Assembly: GCA_017439235.1 (NCBI GenBank)
Contig: JAFSJN010000013.1
Span: 1-64,000 of the forward strand
Direction of reading: 5' to 3'
Length of the DNA: 64,000 nucleotides
Origin: Paludibacteraceae bacterium
GTDB lineage: Bacteria > Bacteroidota > Bacteroidia > Bacteroidales > Paludibacteraceae
The notes under the pieces were generated by a model, which saw nothing but the letters and a program-made list of their open reading frames with translations, had not been told where the DNA came from and made no database searches. The position numbers and the translations under genes were made by a program. Within the stretch, counting starts at the first letter, position 1. Each line of letters begins with the position of its first letter. Below, piece after piece: positions 41,122 through 50,639 of this stretch.

Positions 41122-41941
41122 ACGCAACCTATGGGAACGCATAGCGGGTCAGGGATACCTCTGGCTTATCCTGTTTGTGCTATATGCACCTATACTGCTC
41201 ATCATCGTCTTCTCGCTGACGAAGAGTAAGGTATTCGGCAACTGGACAGGTTTCACTTTTGACCTGTACCGCAACCTGTTTACCGGTTACGACATGACGG
41301 CTCAGGTACGCGTAGACCCTAACCTCTACCGCGCCATGCTGTACACGGTTATCATAGCCGTTGTGGCAGCTATTATCTCTACCCTCCTGGGCACAGTAGC
41401 CGCCATCGGCATCTTCCACATGCGGCAGCGTCATCGCAAAGCCGTCATGTTCATGAACTCGATACCGATGATCAATCCCGACATCATCACCGGTATATCG
41501 CTCTTCCTGCTGTTCGTATTCATCGGTATCAACCGCGGTCTTGGCACTGTTATCACGGCGCATGTGGTGTTCTGTACGCCGTATGTCATCCTGAGCGTGA
41601 TGCCTCGATTGACGAAGATGAATCCCAACATCTACGAAGCGGCGCTCGACTTAGGGGCAACGCCTGCACAGGCACTGCGTAAGGTGCTTATTCCCGAACT
41701 ATGGCCGGGTATGATAAGCGGTTTTATCCTCTCGCTCACGCTGAGTATCGACGACTTCGGTGTGACGTTCTTCACCAAAGGAAGTAACGGATTGGAGACC
41801 TTGTCGACGTTTATCTACGCCGATGCCCGCAAAGGCGGACTGACGCCGGAGTTGAGACCGTTGTTCTCGCTTATCTTCCTAACTATCCTGGTGCTACTAA
41901 TCATATCTAATATACGAACCAATAAACAAGTAAAGAAATGA
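41096..41941 (+). CDS. potC: PotC, polyamine ABC transporter permease
   Basis: The partner permease, about 281 residues, with EAALDLGATPAQALRKVLIP as its EAA loop and six predicted helices. Of two in-frame ATGs (41087 and 41096), the second (MTQKISIDKRN) gives the normal N-terminus. It overlaps potB by 26 nt and potD by 4 nt, so the operon is tightly coupled. Confidence 0.9.
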   Translation: MTQKISIDKRNLWERIAGQGYLWLILFVLYAPILLIIVFSLTKSKVFGNWTGFTFDLYRNLFTGYDMTAQVRVDPNLYRAMLYTVIIAVVAAIISTLLGTVAAIGIFHMRQRHRKAVMFMNSIPMINPDIITGISLFLLFVFIGINRGLGTVITAHVVFCTPYVILSVMPRLTKMNPNIYEAALDLGATPAQALRKVLIPELWPGMISGFILSLTLSIDDFGVTFFTKGSNGLETLSTFIYADARKGGLTPELRPLFSLIFLTILVLLIISNIRTNKQVKK

Positions 41942-43257
41942 AAAAACTTCTCCTTAGCCTGTGTGCTGTACTGATGGCAGCCACTTCCGTGAATGCACTT
42001 GACCGCGCCCACACCCTGAAAGTGTACAACTGGGCGGACTACATCGACATGCAAAATGTACTGGACAAATTCCCCGAGTGGTACAAAGAGCAGACCGGTG
42101 AAGAGGTACAGGTCATCTATCAGACCTTCGACATCAACGAGAGCATGCTCACACAGATAGAGGTGGGTCACGAAGACTACGATGTAGTATGTCCCTCGGA
42201 GTATATCATCGAACGTATGTTGCGTCAAGACCTGCTGTTGCCCATCAATAAGGACTTCGGCACGACGCAAGACTTCACCCATTTAGTAGCTCCCTTTGCT
42301 CAGGAGAAATTCCAACAGATGGCTCCCGAAGGCAGCGACATACAGGTGAGCGACTACACGGTAGGTTATATGTGGGGTACCACCGGTTGGCTTTACAATC
42401 CCGAATGGGTAGACGCCGCCGACCTGAAGTCGTGGAGCGCTATCCTCAATCCTAAGTTCGCCGGACGTATCTTTATGAAAGATGCCTATCGCGATGTCTA
42501 TTCCGTACTCGTACTCTATGCTTACAAAGACGAGATAGCCCGCGGCGAAGTCACCCGCGACGAGTTGGTAGCTCATGTTACTCCCGAACGTATCCGCCGC
42601 GTAGAGAAAATACTGCTGGAGGCCAAGCCCAACATAGCAGGATGGGAAGTGGACTTCGGTAAAGAGGAGATGACCAAGGGTCACACCTGGATGAACCTAA
42701 GTTGGTCGGGCGATGCCCAATGGGCTATCGACGAGGCTGCCGAGATAGGCGTAACGCTCGAATATATCGTTCCTGAAGAGGGTTCCAATGTATGGTTTGA
42801 CGGTTGGGTTATCCCCAAGTACGCCAAGAACGTAAAAGCTGCCAGCTATTTCATCAACTACCTCTGTATGCCGGAGAATGCTATCCTCAACATGGAGGAG
42901 ATTGGCTACGTGAGCGTTATCGCTTCTCCCGAGATATTAGCATGGGCTAACGATGCCGAGATAGACGAAGTAGCCGACTTGAGTTATTTCTTCGGCGAGA
43001 ACGCCACCCGCATCCACGCCAATCAGGTGTTCTATCCAGACAAATCGGTCATCGAGCGCTGCGCCCTCATGCACGACTGCGCCGACAAGACCGAAGACAT
43101 GCTGAGCATGTGGAACCGCGTCAAGGGAGACAACCTCAACACCACCATGGTAGTCATCATCATCGCTATCCTGGCAGCTGTTATCGCCTTTGCGGTAATC
43201 ACCGTATTTACCAAGCGTCGTCAACGCCAGATGCAGAGCCGACGCCGCAAAAAATAA
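41938..43257 (+). CDS. potD: PotD-like polyamine-binding protein with C-terminal membrane anchor
   Basis: A signal peptide (MKKLLLSLCAVLMAATSVNA) precedes the solute-binding fold (LKVYNWADYIDMQNVLDKFP, EDYDVVCPSEYIIERML, GYMWGTTGWLYNPEWVD). PotD captures spermidine or putrescine in the periplasm. The oddity is at the end: after about residue 395 come TTMVVIIIAILAAVIAFAVI and a basic tail KRRQRQMQSRRRKK. This predicts a membrane helix with its end in the cytoplasm, so the protein should be tethered to the inner membrane at its C-terminus rather than free or lipidated. Confidence 0.9.
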   Translation: MKKLLLSLCAVLMAATSVNALDRAHTLKVYNWADYIDMQNVLDKFPEWYKEQTGEEVQVIYQTFDINESMLTQIEVGHEDYDVVCPSEYIIERMLRQDLLLPINKDFGTTQDFTHLVAPFAQEKFQQMAPEGSDIQVSDYTVGYMWGTTGWLYNPEWVDAADLKSWSAILNPKFAGRIFMKDAYRDVYSVLVLYAYKDEIARGEVTRDELVAHVTPERIRRVEKILLEAKPNIAGWEVDFGKEEMTKGHTWMNLSWSGDAQWAIDEAAEIGVTLEYIVPEEGSNVWFDGWVIPKYAKNVKAASYFINYLCMPENAILNMEEIGYVSVIASPEILAWANDAEIDEVADLSYFFGENATRIHANQVFYPDKSVIERCALMHDCADKTEDMLSMWNRVKGDNLNTTMVVIIIAILAAVIAFAVITVFTKRRQRQMQSRRRKK

Positions 43258-43266
43258 GACTACACT

Positions 43267-46197
43267 ATGACACAACGCTTTGTAACCGCCCTCTTATTGT
43301 CATTAACCATCCTGATGCCCGTACAGGCTAATCAGGTAGAGGACGCGTTCCTTGAGGTGAAGCAGAGCTTCATCCATCGCGACAAAAACGCACAAAACGA
43401 ACTCAAACAGTACATCCGCGACTATCCGTACACCACCTACATGAGCGAGACGCAAATGATGATAGGTGTACTGCAGGTAGAGAAAGAGAAGTACAAACAC
43501 GCCTTACGCACCTTCCAAAAAGTAGAATGGAAGCAACTGGAGCGCGGTCAGCAGCCCATGTTCTTCTTCTACCGCGGCTATGCCTTCCTCAAGCAAGGTA
43601 AGTTTGCCGAGGCGGCCTCGTGCTTCAAGACCCTGCGCGACAGTCAGAGTCCCTATACCCTGCAGGGCAAGTATTACTATGCCTACAGTTGGTATGTACA
43701 GGGCGAGTATGACAAGGCTTTGCCCGACTTCTTAGAGTTGGAGCATACAGCCCAATACAAGAGCGTTGTGCCCTACTATATCATCCAGATCTACTATGCC
43801 CGTCGTCAGTTTGACGAGGTCTACTCGCGTGCTGAGCACCTGCTCACCTCCGCCCCCGACAACGACAACAACGGCGAGATACATCGTATCTTAGGTGAGA
43901 TTCACTATAGCGAAGGCCGTTACAGCGAGGCTATCGACCACCTCAAACAGTACGAGCAGTCGTTCACCAAGCAACAACGCGACATAGTACGTGCCGACAT
44001 CTACCTGCTCGGTATGGCCGACTACCTGACCGGCGACTACAACGAGGCTATCACCTATCTCAAACGCGTCAAGGAAGAAAAAGATACCCTGACCGAGAGT
44101 ACATTCCTCCATTTAGGACACTCCTACGTCAAGACCGACAACATAGAAAAAGCCAAGCTTAACTACCAGGCTGCTATGCGCATGGGATTGAACGACCGCA
44201 CCCGCGAGGAGGCTATGTACAACTACGCCCTATGCACCTATCAGACCGGTACGGCCTTAGGCGAGAGTATACATGCATTCAACGACTTCCTGCAGGCCTA
44301 TCCCAATACCGCCCATGCGGAACAGGTATACCGTTTGATGGCGACTATGTATATGTCGTCCAAGAACTATGCTGCCGCCTTAGAGGCTATCGAACGTATC
44401 AAGAATCCCAATAGCGATCTTATCAAGACCAAGCAATACCTGCGTTACCAGATGGGCGCTGATGCCTTTGTACAAGGTAAAATGCAGGAAACCGTTAAAT
44501 GGATGAGCGAAGTTATCAATAACGAGCCGGGCACTTCGGCCTACAAGACCGACGCGTATTACTACCGTGCTGAAGCGCGTTACCGTCTCAAAGACTACGA
44601 AGGCTCGTACGGCGACACCCAACTGTACCTGCATCAACCTGATGCCGCATCTTCCGCCAATCGCTCGGCAGCTAATTACCTATTGGGATATACGTTGTTC
44701 AACTTAGGACAATATCCTGAGGCCGAAGATGTACTGCGCACCTTCTGCTCCACAACCGACCAACCGAACCTCTACAGCGATGCTATGAACCGCATCGGTG
44801 ACTGCTGCTTCAATGCCCGCGCCTTTGCAGATGCCGAGAAAGCGTATAAAGAGGTGATAGACCAAGGTAAGACAGGTGTCGACTACGCCCTCTTCCAATA
44901 CGGTTATGTCATGGGCCTCACACGCCGTTATGAGGCTAAGGCTGAGATGATGGAGCAATTGGTCAACCGCTTCCCCAAGTCGGACTACGCCGATGATGCC
45001 TTATATGAGCGCGCACGAGCCTGCTTACAAGACGAACGCAACGAAGACGCCATAGCCGCCTATAGTCAACTAACCTCGCACTATCCCAATAGCCCCTTTG
45101 CCCGTAAGGCCGCCCTTGAGAAAGCTATGATCTATCGCAACCTGCGTCAGTACGACGAGGCCTTAGCCGCTTACCGTCTGACGATAGAGACCTATCCGGG
45201 CAGCGAAGAAGCATATGCCGCCCTTGACGGAATGGAGCAGATATATGTCGAGACCAACCAAATCAACGAGTATATACGTTATACTAAGCAGTTGGGCAAA
45301 ATCAATATGGCTGTCTCCAGTCAGGAAGACTCGCTTGTCTACACCGCTGCCGAGTTGCAGTATATGTTAGGCAACTACGCCCAAGCCGCAGCCGGTTTGC
45401 AGACTTATATGACGCAGTACTGTCCGGGAGGACGTTACTGCACGATGGCCGCCTACTATGCTGCCGACAGTCACTACCGCCTCAACAACCGCGAGGAGGC
45501 CTTAGCCCTCTACCTGCCGTTAAGCGAGAGTGAGACAAATCCCTATATCGAAGAGTGCTGCACCCGCGCTGCCGAGTTGGCTTACGATAAGAAAGACTAT
45601 TCGGTAGCCCGCACCTGCTTCCAACGTCTGCGCCTATTAGCCACCAACAACCAGACAGCCTTGACCGCCTCGTTAGGTGAGTTACGCTGCGCGTATTTCT
45701 TAGGTGACAACGAGGCTGTAGTAGAAGTAGCGACGAACCTGTTGGGCGAAGAGCACACTACCGAGGCCGTGCGCCAAGAGGCACTGTACAACCGCGCCAA
45801 GGTATACTTTGCTTCCGGTAAGTACGGACTGGCCGTAGTAGATCTGACGCCGCTGGCTAAAGATGTACGCATTGTGACCGGAGCCGAAGCCAAGTACCTG
45901 TTGGCCGAGTCGTACTACCACCTGAATGCTTTAGACGATGCCGAACAGGAGATTATGTCGTTTGCCGGCATGAAGACGCAACATCAGTATTGGCTGGCTA
46001 AGAGTCTGATTCTGCTGTCCGACATCAACATGCAACGCGGCGAGACCTTCCAGGCTAAACAATACCTCCTCTCGCTGCAAACCAACTACAAGGGCAACGA
46101 TGACATTCGACAAATTGTCAGTGAGCGCCTGCGCCAGATAGAAGATGCCGAACGTCCTGTTGAGAACGAAGAAAATGATGACAATGATGAAGAATAA
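43267..46197 (+). CDS. Large periplasmic TPR protein (976 aa)
   Basis: Signal peptide (MTQRFVTALLLSLTILMPVQA) followed by some twenty-five tetratricopeptide-like helical repeats, for example GYAFLKQGKFAEAASCFKTL, KPDFLELEH-type pairs and YAALDGMEQIYVETNQINEY. The protein ends in an acidic run. TPR arrays bind other proteins. Directly downstream is an outer-membrane barrel whose start overlaps this gene by 11 nt, so the pair probably works together in the envelope. I cannot name the pathway. Confidence 0.8.
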   Translation: MTQRFVTALLLSLTILMPVQANQVEDAFLEVKQSFIHRDKNAQNELKQYIRDYPYTTYMSETQMMIGVLQVEKEKYKHALRTFQKVEWKQLERGQQPMFFFYRGYAFLKQGKFAEAASCFKTLRDSQSPYTLQGKYYYAYSWYVQGEYDKALPDFLELEHTAQYKSVVPYYIIQIYYARRQFDEVYSRAEHLLTSAPDNDNNGEIHRILGEIHYSEGRYSEAIDHLKQYEQSFTKQQRDIVRADIYLLGMADYLTGDYNEAITYLKRVKEEKDTLTESTFLHLGHSYVKTDNIEKAKLNYQAAMRMGLNDRTREEAMYNYALCTYQTGTALGESIHAFNDFLQAYPNTAHAEQVYRLMATMYMSSKNYAAALEAIERIKNPNSDLIKTKQYLRYQMGADAFVQGKMQETVKWMSEVINNEPGTSAYKTDAYYYRAEARYRLKDYEGSYGDTQLYLHQPDAASSANRSAANYLLGYTLFNLGQYPEAEDVLRTFCSTTDQPNLYSDAMNRIGDCCFNARAFADAEKAYKEVIDQGKTGVDYALFQYGYVMGLTRRYEAKAEMMEQLVNRFPKSDYADDALYERARACLQDERNEDAIAAYSQLTSHYPNSPFARKAALEKAMIYRNLRQYDEALAAYRLTIETYPGSEEAYAALDGMEQIYVETNQINEYIRYTKQLGKINMAVSSQEDSLVYTAAELQYMLGNYAQAAAGLQTYMTQYCPGGRYCTMAAYYAADSHYRLNNREEALALYLPLSESETNPYIEECCTRAAELAYDKKDYSVARTCFQRLRLLATNNQTALTASLGELRCAYFLGDNEAVVEVATNLLGEEHTTEAVRQEALYNRAKVYFASGKYGLAVVDLTPLAKDVRIVTGAEAKYLLAESYYHLNALDDAEQEIMSFAGMKTQHQYWLAKSLILLSDINMQRGETFQAKQYLLSLQTNYKGNDDIRQIVSERLRQIEDAERPVENEENDDNDEE

Positions 46198-47923
46198 TTG
46201 GATATATACCGTTGCCTGCACCTTCATAGCAGTCAACCTATTCGCCCAGACGCAAGATACTATCTCGCGCAGCGTAACTGTTGAACGTGAGTTCCAGCCC
46301 GTCATCAGTAGTGCGGGTAAGATGAGCGTCAAGCCTCAACGTATCGAAGAACAGCAGCCGCAAGCTTCCGTTGAGTACTCGGACTACAGCCGCGCTCTCA
46401 AGGCCGACTTCAATGTCAGTCCTCTGCGTTCGTCCTCTATACGTTTCAATCAACCCAATCAAGGCGGAGGTCATTTGAAAGCAGGCGTGGGACATAAGAA
46501 CACCCTCTTGGACTTCGGCTATGCTATCTTCCGCAACGGCAAGCGTCCAGACGGCCATACGGAGCGTTCGGCACGAGGCATAGACCTGAATATTTGGGCT
46601 AAACATGATGCCGAGTGGGGTCGCAGCACGTGGGAGACCAGTACGATAGGGATGGACTTTATGAAACGCTTCTCGGAGTACGATGTCTATTTCGACATCA
46701 ACGGCGGTAATCTTTTCTACACCCGTTACGGACGTTACTACGACGGCGACGGTAAGTTGAGTATCAAATCGTACGGCGACCTCAAGAAAGATGACAAACA
46801 GTCGATTTGGGATGTGCACACCAATGTAGGTATGCGCTCCAAGAAAAATGCAGATATTACCTGGTGGGCCGAGACCGGCTACAATGCGTACGTCATGGAG
46901 CGTAACGCTACTGAGCATAAGATACGCACCCAAGGTAATGTAGAGTGGAACGGAGAATCGCACCACGCAGGAGCGACACTGACAGTACAGAATGCGTTCT
47001 ATACCATCGCTGACGAGGCTTTGATACCAAAGAGCAAGACCAATCCAAAGCATAATATACGCCTCAATCCCTACTATCGCTACGAGAACACCTCTGTTCG
47101 CGTGCGCGTGGGAGCGAATATCGACATAAATGTAGGTGAAGGTAAGTTCATGTCGGGCAACGGTAATCTCAGTTTTGCCCCCTCGCCGGATATCGATGTA
47201 GAATACCGTATTATCCCCTCTTGGCTGGCTTTGTACGGCGGTGCTAAAGGGCAGTTTGATGACGGCCTCATGCGCGGCTATGTGAACATGAATCCCTACC
47301 TCGTGCTGGCCGAAGGAATCACCTCGGAACATGTATGTGCCTATACGCCGGTGAATGCCTACTTGGGATTGAAGATTAAGCCTATCGACAATATGCTCAT
47401 TGATGTGCATGCCCGTTATGCCTATTTGATGAATAATGCGGTCTTCTATGCCGACCAGACGATGCCAGACCCGCGCTTCTTCTATAGCGATTGGCAGCGC
47501 TGGACGGTAGGAGCCGAATTGACATGGCATTACCAGGATATCGTACACATCTTGGCCGACGGACACTATTATCACTGGACGATGGAGGACATCAACACGC
47601 TGGGCGAAAATGTAGCTTATACCCGCACCAACTACGACCGCCCCATGTGGGATGCCAACCTGCGCGTAGATTGCCATATCGACAGTAAATGGTCGCTTTA
47701 CCTGCACAGCTATTTCGCAGGATCACGCAAGGCACTGACCTCTACCGGCAACGAGAACCTCAAATGCACCGTTGACATCAATATCGGTGCCCGCTACGAG
47801 TTCAATAAATGGCTGGCCGGATGGGTTGAGTTGGACAATATTATTCACCGTCATAACGACATCTACTATCATTATCAGAGTCAAGGTATTCACGGCTTGA
47901 TAGGTATCAGTTGGAAGTTTTGA
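46187..47923 (+). CDS. Outer-membrane beta-barrel protein, TPR partner
   Basis: The start MKNNWIYTVACTFIAVNLFA at 46187 gives a signal peptide. ATGs slightly upstream are possible, but that at 46145 lies well within the TPR gene. After SVTVEREFQPVISSAGKMSV the roughly 578-residue protein is built of amphipathic strands with aromatic girdles (GHKNTLLDFGYAIF, YYRYENTSVRVRVGANIDI, LTWHYQDIVHILADGHYYHW) and ends GLIGISWKF, a typical C-terminal barrel strand. It looks like a TonB-receptor-sized barrel without an obvious plug. Function unknown; the partnership with the TPR protein is inferred. Confidence 0.72.
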   Translation: MKNNWIYTVACTFIAVNLFAQTQDTISRSVTVEREFQPVISSAGKMSVKPQRIEEQQPQASVEYSDYSRALKADFNVSPLRSSSIRFNQPNQGGGHLKAGVGHKNTLLDFGYAIFRNGKRPDGHTERSARGIDLNIWAKHDAEWGRSTWETSTIGMDFMKRFSEYDVYFDINGGNLFYTRYGRYYDGDGKLSIKSYGDLKKDDKQSIWDVHTNVGMRSKKNADITWWAETGYNAYVMERNATEHKIRTQGNVEWNGESHHAGATLTVQNAFYTIADEALIPKSKTNPKHNIRLNPYYRYENTSVRVRVGANIDINVGEGKFMSGNGNLSFAPSPDIDVEYRIIPSWLALYGGAKGQFDDGLMRGYVNMNPYLVLAEGITSEHVCAYTPVNAYLGLKIKPIDNMLIDVHARYAYLMNNAVFYADQTMPDPRFFYSDWQRWTVGAELTWHYQDIVHILADGHYYHWTMEDINTLGENVAYTRTNYDRPMWDANLRVDCHIDSKWSLYLHSYFAGSRKALTSTGNENLKCTVDINIGARYEFNKWLAGWVELDNIIHRHNDIYYHYQSQGIHGLIGISWKF

Positions 47924-48534
47924 TGAGAAAGGCATTCATAGCATATCTGCAAAATAAGTGGAACATTGTTCTATTGGTGTTGGGTCTGATAGCCCTGACA
48001 CTCTTTTGCGCCCTATTCTTCAAACCTGTTCTTATCTCCGATTGGATAAGCACCTACCAGACCTGGCTCATGTGGGCGGAGATGGGATTGCTGCTGCTCA
48101 TCATATTAGTGATGATACACATCAATTCCCAGTTGCAGACGCTGTTGGAGAAGAAAAACGAACCGGAAGAGGCGCCCGTAAGCGAGGAACTGACGATGTT
48201 TAACTTCTACGACGAACGCGGCGACCTTAAGTTATCCGCCAAGCCAGAGACGGTCTACTACCTGGAGGCCGCCGACAACTACGTGCAGATACATTATATG
48301 AATGCCGGTAAGATGCAGTCGTTATTGATTCGCAACTCACTCAAAAATATAGAATGGCGTTTTCGCAATACACGTCTTATCCGTTGCCATCGTTCGTTTA
48401 TCATCAACTTGGAGCGCGTACGCCTGATGCGCCGCGTGGAAGGAGAGATAGTCCTGGACTTTGGTGAAGAGAAGATGCCCGTCATTCCCGTAAGTAAGAT
48501 TTACGGAACCAGTGTCATTAAGCATTTTACATAA
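47923..48534 (+). CDS. Membrane-anchored LytTR DNA-binding protein
   Basis: The start MRKAFIAYLQNKW at 47923 overlaps the barrel gene's stop. Two membrane helices (about residues 16-35 and 44-65) precede a LytTR domain with VYYLEAADNYVQIHYMNAGK, LIRNSLKNIEWRF and LIRCHRSFIINLERV, the standard LytTR strand-helix pattern. There is no receiver domain, so it is not a two-component regulator. Such membrane LytTR proteins may sense an envelope signal directly. Targets are unknown; the upstream TPR/barrel pair is a natural candidate because they appear co-transcribed. Confidence 0.83.
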   Translation: MRKAFIAYLQNKWNIVLLVLGLIALTLFCALFFKPVLISDWISTYQTWLMWAEMGLLLLIILVMIHINSQLQTLLEKKNEPEEAPVSEELTMFNFYDERGDLKLSAKPETVYYLEAADNYVQIHYMNAGKMQSLLIRNSLKNIEWRFRNTRLIRCHRSFIINLERVRLMRRVEGEIVLDFGEEKMPVIPVSKIYGTSVIKHFT

Positions 48535-48535
48535 T

Positions 48536-49192
48536 ATGAAAGTCATCAACCTATCCGAGCAGAACAGCGTGCTCAACCATTATCTCCGCGAGATTCGCGA
48601 TGTGAACATCCAAAAAGACAGTCTGCGTTTTCGTCACAACATCGAGCGTATCGGTGAAGTGATGGCTATCGAATTGAGTAAGACGCTCCACTACGAGCAG
48701 ACCAACGTACAGACACCGCTGGGTGTAGCACAAGTCAACATTGCGTCCGATTCCCTCGTATTGGCAACTATCCTGCGCGCCGGACTGCCGCTGTATACCG
48801 GTATGCTGCGCGTCTTTGACCATGCGGAGAATGCCTTCCTCAGTGCCTACCGTCGAGTGAATGACAAAGGCGAACTGGAGATTGTAGCAGAGTATGTAGC
48901 TGCTCCATCTATCGAGGGCAAGACGCTTATCATCGCTGACCCGATGCTGGCGACCGGTCTGTCGATGGATGCTTCCTATCTGTCACTGCTCAAACACGGT
49001 CGTCCCAGTCATGTGCATATATGCTGCACAATAGCTACGCCGCAAGCTATTGACTATCTGCGTGAGGCTACGCACGATGCGGACGATATTACCCTTTGGT
49101 GCGCCGCTATCGATCCCATCCTCAACGAGCATAAATATATCGTTCCCGGCTTGGGTGATGCAGGCGATCTGAGTTTTGGTGCTAAACTCTAA
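48536..49192 (+). CDS. upp: Uracil phosphoribosyltransferase
   Basis: Upp converts uracil and PRPP to UMP. The start MKVINLSEQNSVLNHYLREI at 48536 matches the family. The PRPP-binding region appears as LIIADPMLATGLSMDASYL, and the end is the typical YIVPGLGDAGDLSFG. Length 218 is slightly above the usual 208. It lies 1 nt after the LytTR gene. Confidence 0.92.
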   Translation: MKVINLSEQNSVLNHYLREIRDVNIQKDSLRFRHNIERIGEVMAIELSKTLHYEQTNVQTPLGVAQVNIASDSLVLATILRAGLPLYTGMLRVFDHAENAFLSAYRRVNDKGELEIVAEYVAAPSIEGKTLIIADPMLATGLSMDASYLSLLKHGRPSHVHICCTIATPQAIDYLREATHDADDITLWCAAIDPILNEHKYIVPGLGDAGDLSFGAKL

Positions 49193-49195
49193 CGT

Positions 49196-49567
49196 ATGCC
49201 CCGCGCCCCGTATATCCCCACTATCCTTGTGGCGGCAGGCATCCTATATGCCAGCCTGCTGACACAGCCATTAGCACCGCTGCCGCATATACGCTTTGCC
49301 GATAAATGGGGACATATGTTGGCTTACACATGCTTATCCGCCATCTTTCTATGGGATTTGACGCGCGCCCACGCGCCGCGTGTGCGTAAATATATATTGG
49401 TTGTAGTGCTACCTATCCTATATGGAGGATTGATAGAGATTCTCCAGGAGTACTTTTTTCCTCCACGTGCCGGTGAGTGGCTCGACTGGTTAGCAGACAT
49501 CCTCGGCACCGTCATCGGTATAGGTCTTATGTTCCCCATCCTACGCTTCACCTATCGTCATGATTGA
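49196..49567 (+). CDS. VanZ-like membrane protein
   Basis: A 123-residue protein with four membrane segments and the VanZ-like pattern: FADKWGHMLAYTCLSAIFLW near residue 32, then GGLIEILQEYFFPPRAGEWL and DWLADILGTVIGIGLM. The family is named for teicoplanin-resistance VanZ, but most members have no proven role. It overlaps dprA by 8 nt. Confidence 0.82.
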   Translation: MPRAPYIPTILVAAGILYASLLTQPLAPLPHIRFADKWGHMLAYTCLSAIFLWDLTRAHAPRVRKYILVVVLPILYGGLIEILQEYFFPPRAGEWLDWLADILGTVIGIGLMFPILRFTYRHD

Positions 49568-50639
49568 TCAAGAACGTCTATATCGTATCGCCCTGTCCAT
49601 GCTGTTTCGCAATCGACTCCGGCATCAGCGGGAACTCATCACTGCATACGGCAGTGCCGAATCTGTATGGGGACATATTGATGAGCCACAGCAGCAGGAA
49701 ATGCTGGATCAGGCTCGGCGCGAAGCGGAGTTTATAGAGCAGCATCATATAGGTGTTCTCCTCCCCGAAGACGCCGAATACCCTTATCGTCTCAAACAAT
49801 GCCCTGATGCGCCGACCGTCCTATATACCAAAGGACACGTAGAAGCCAATCTGGGTAAGTATATCTCTATCGTGGGTACACGCAACGCGTCGGAACGAGG
49901 CAAAGAACTCACCCGTCGTCTGGTATTGGATATCGCTGATATGCTACAGGATGTCACTATCGTCAGTGGGTTAGCCTACGGCATAGACGTGGCCGCTCAT
50001 CGTGCAGCCTTAGAAGCCGGTATTCCAACACTTATTATCCCGGCACACGGTTTGGACCGTATCTATCCGGCGCTGCATCGTCCCGTAGCAGTAGAAGCTT
50101 TGACGCGCGGCGGCATCATCACCGAATATCCGAGCGGCACAGAACCTCTGGCTCCGCATTTTGTGGCGCGTAATCGTATAGTAGCCGGATTGGCAGATGC
50201 GGTGGTAGTAGTGGAATCGCGTGCCCGCGGCGGTAGTCTGATTACCGCTCGCATGGCTAATGACTATAGTCGTGATGTCTTCACCTTCCCCGGTCGGCCG
50301 AGTGACGAGTTGGCACACGGATGCAATATCCTTATTCGTGACCAAAAAGCCGCCCTCATTGAGAATGCTGACGACCTGGTTCAAGCTATGCAGTGGGAAT
50401 CGGCCGCTCGTCAACCGGTACAAACAGCTATGAACGAGATGTTCGCCGACCTCGATGACACCCAGAAACAACTGCTCAACCGCCTGCGTCAAGAACCGGA
50501 CGGACTGCATATCAACCTGCTGGTAATGGAGAGCGGATTAGACTATTCGGCCGTCTCCTCCGCCTTGATGATGATGGAGATTAACGGCATAGTAAAAGGG
50601 CTGCCGGGAGGTATATACAAGATTATTGAAGCTTATTGA
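49560..50639 (+). CDS. dprA: DprA/Smf DNA-processing protein
   Basis: DprA loads RecA on incoming single-stranded DNA during transformation. The Rossmann-like core shows YISIVGTRNASERG (about residue 101), IVSGLAYGIDVAAHRAALEA, IIPAHGLDRIYPA and LADAVVVVESRARGGSLITA. The C-terminal winged helix (about 295-359) ends GLPGGIYKIIEAY. Length 359 is normal. Its 3' end overlaps the convergent rodA by 17 nt. Confidence 0.93.
   Translation: MIDQERLYRIALSMLFRNRLRHQRELITAYGSAESVWGHIDEPQQQEMLDQARREAEFIEQHHIGVLLPEDAEYPYRLKQCPDAPTVLYTKGHVEANLGKYISIVGTRNASERGKELTRRLVLDIADMLQDVTIVSGLAYGIDVAAHRAALEAGIPTLIIPAHGLDRIYPALHRPVAVEALTRGGIITEYPSGTEPLAPHFVARNRIVAGLADAVVVVESRARGGSLITARMANDYSRDVFTFPGRPSDELAHGCNILIRDQKAALIENADDLVQAMQWESAARQPVQTAMNEMFADLDDTQKQLLNRLRQEPDGLHINLLVMESGLDYSAVSSALMMMEINGIVKGLPGGIYKIIEAY

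Noticed and set aside
46238-47707. 489-codon minus-strand frame opposite the outer-membrane barrel gene
   Set aside because: It lies wholly antisense to a barrel gene with a clear signal peptide and strand pattern, and has no family features.
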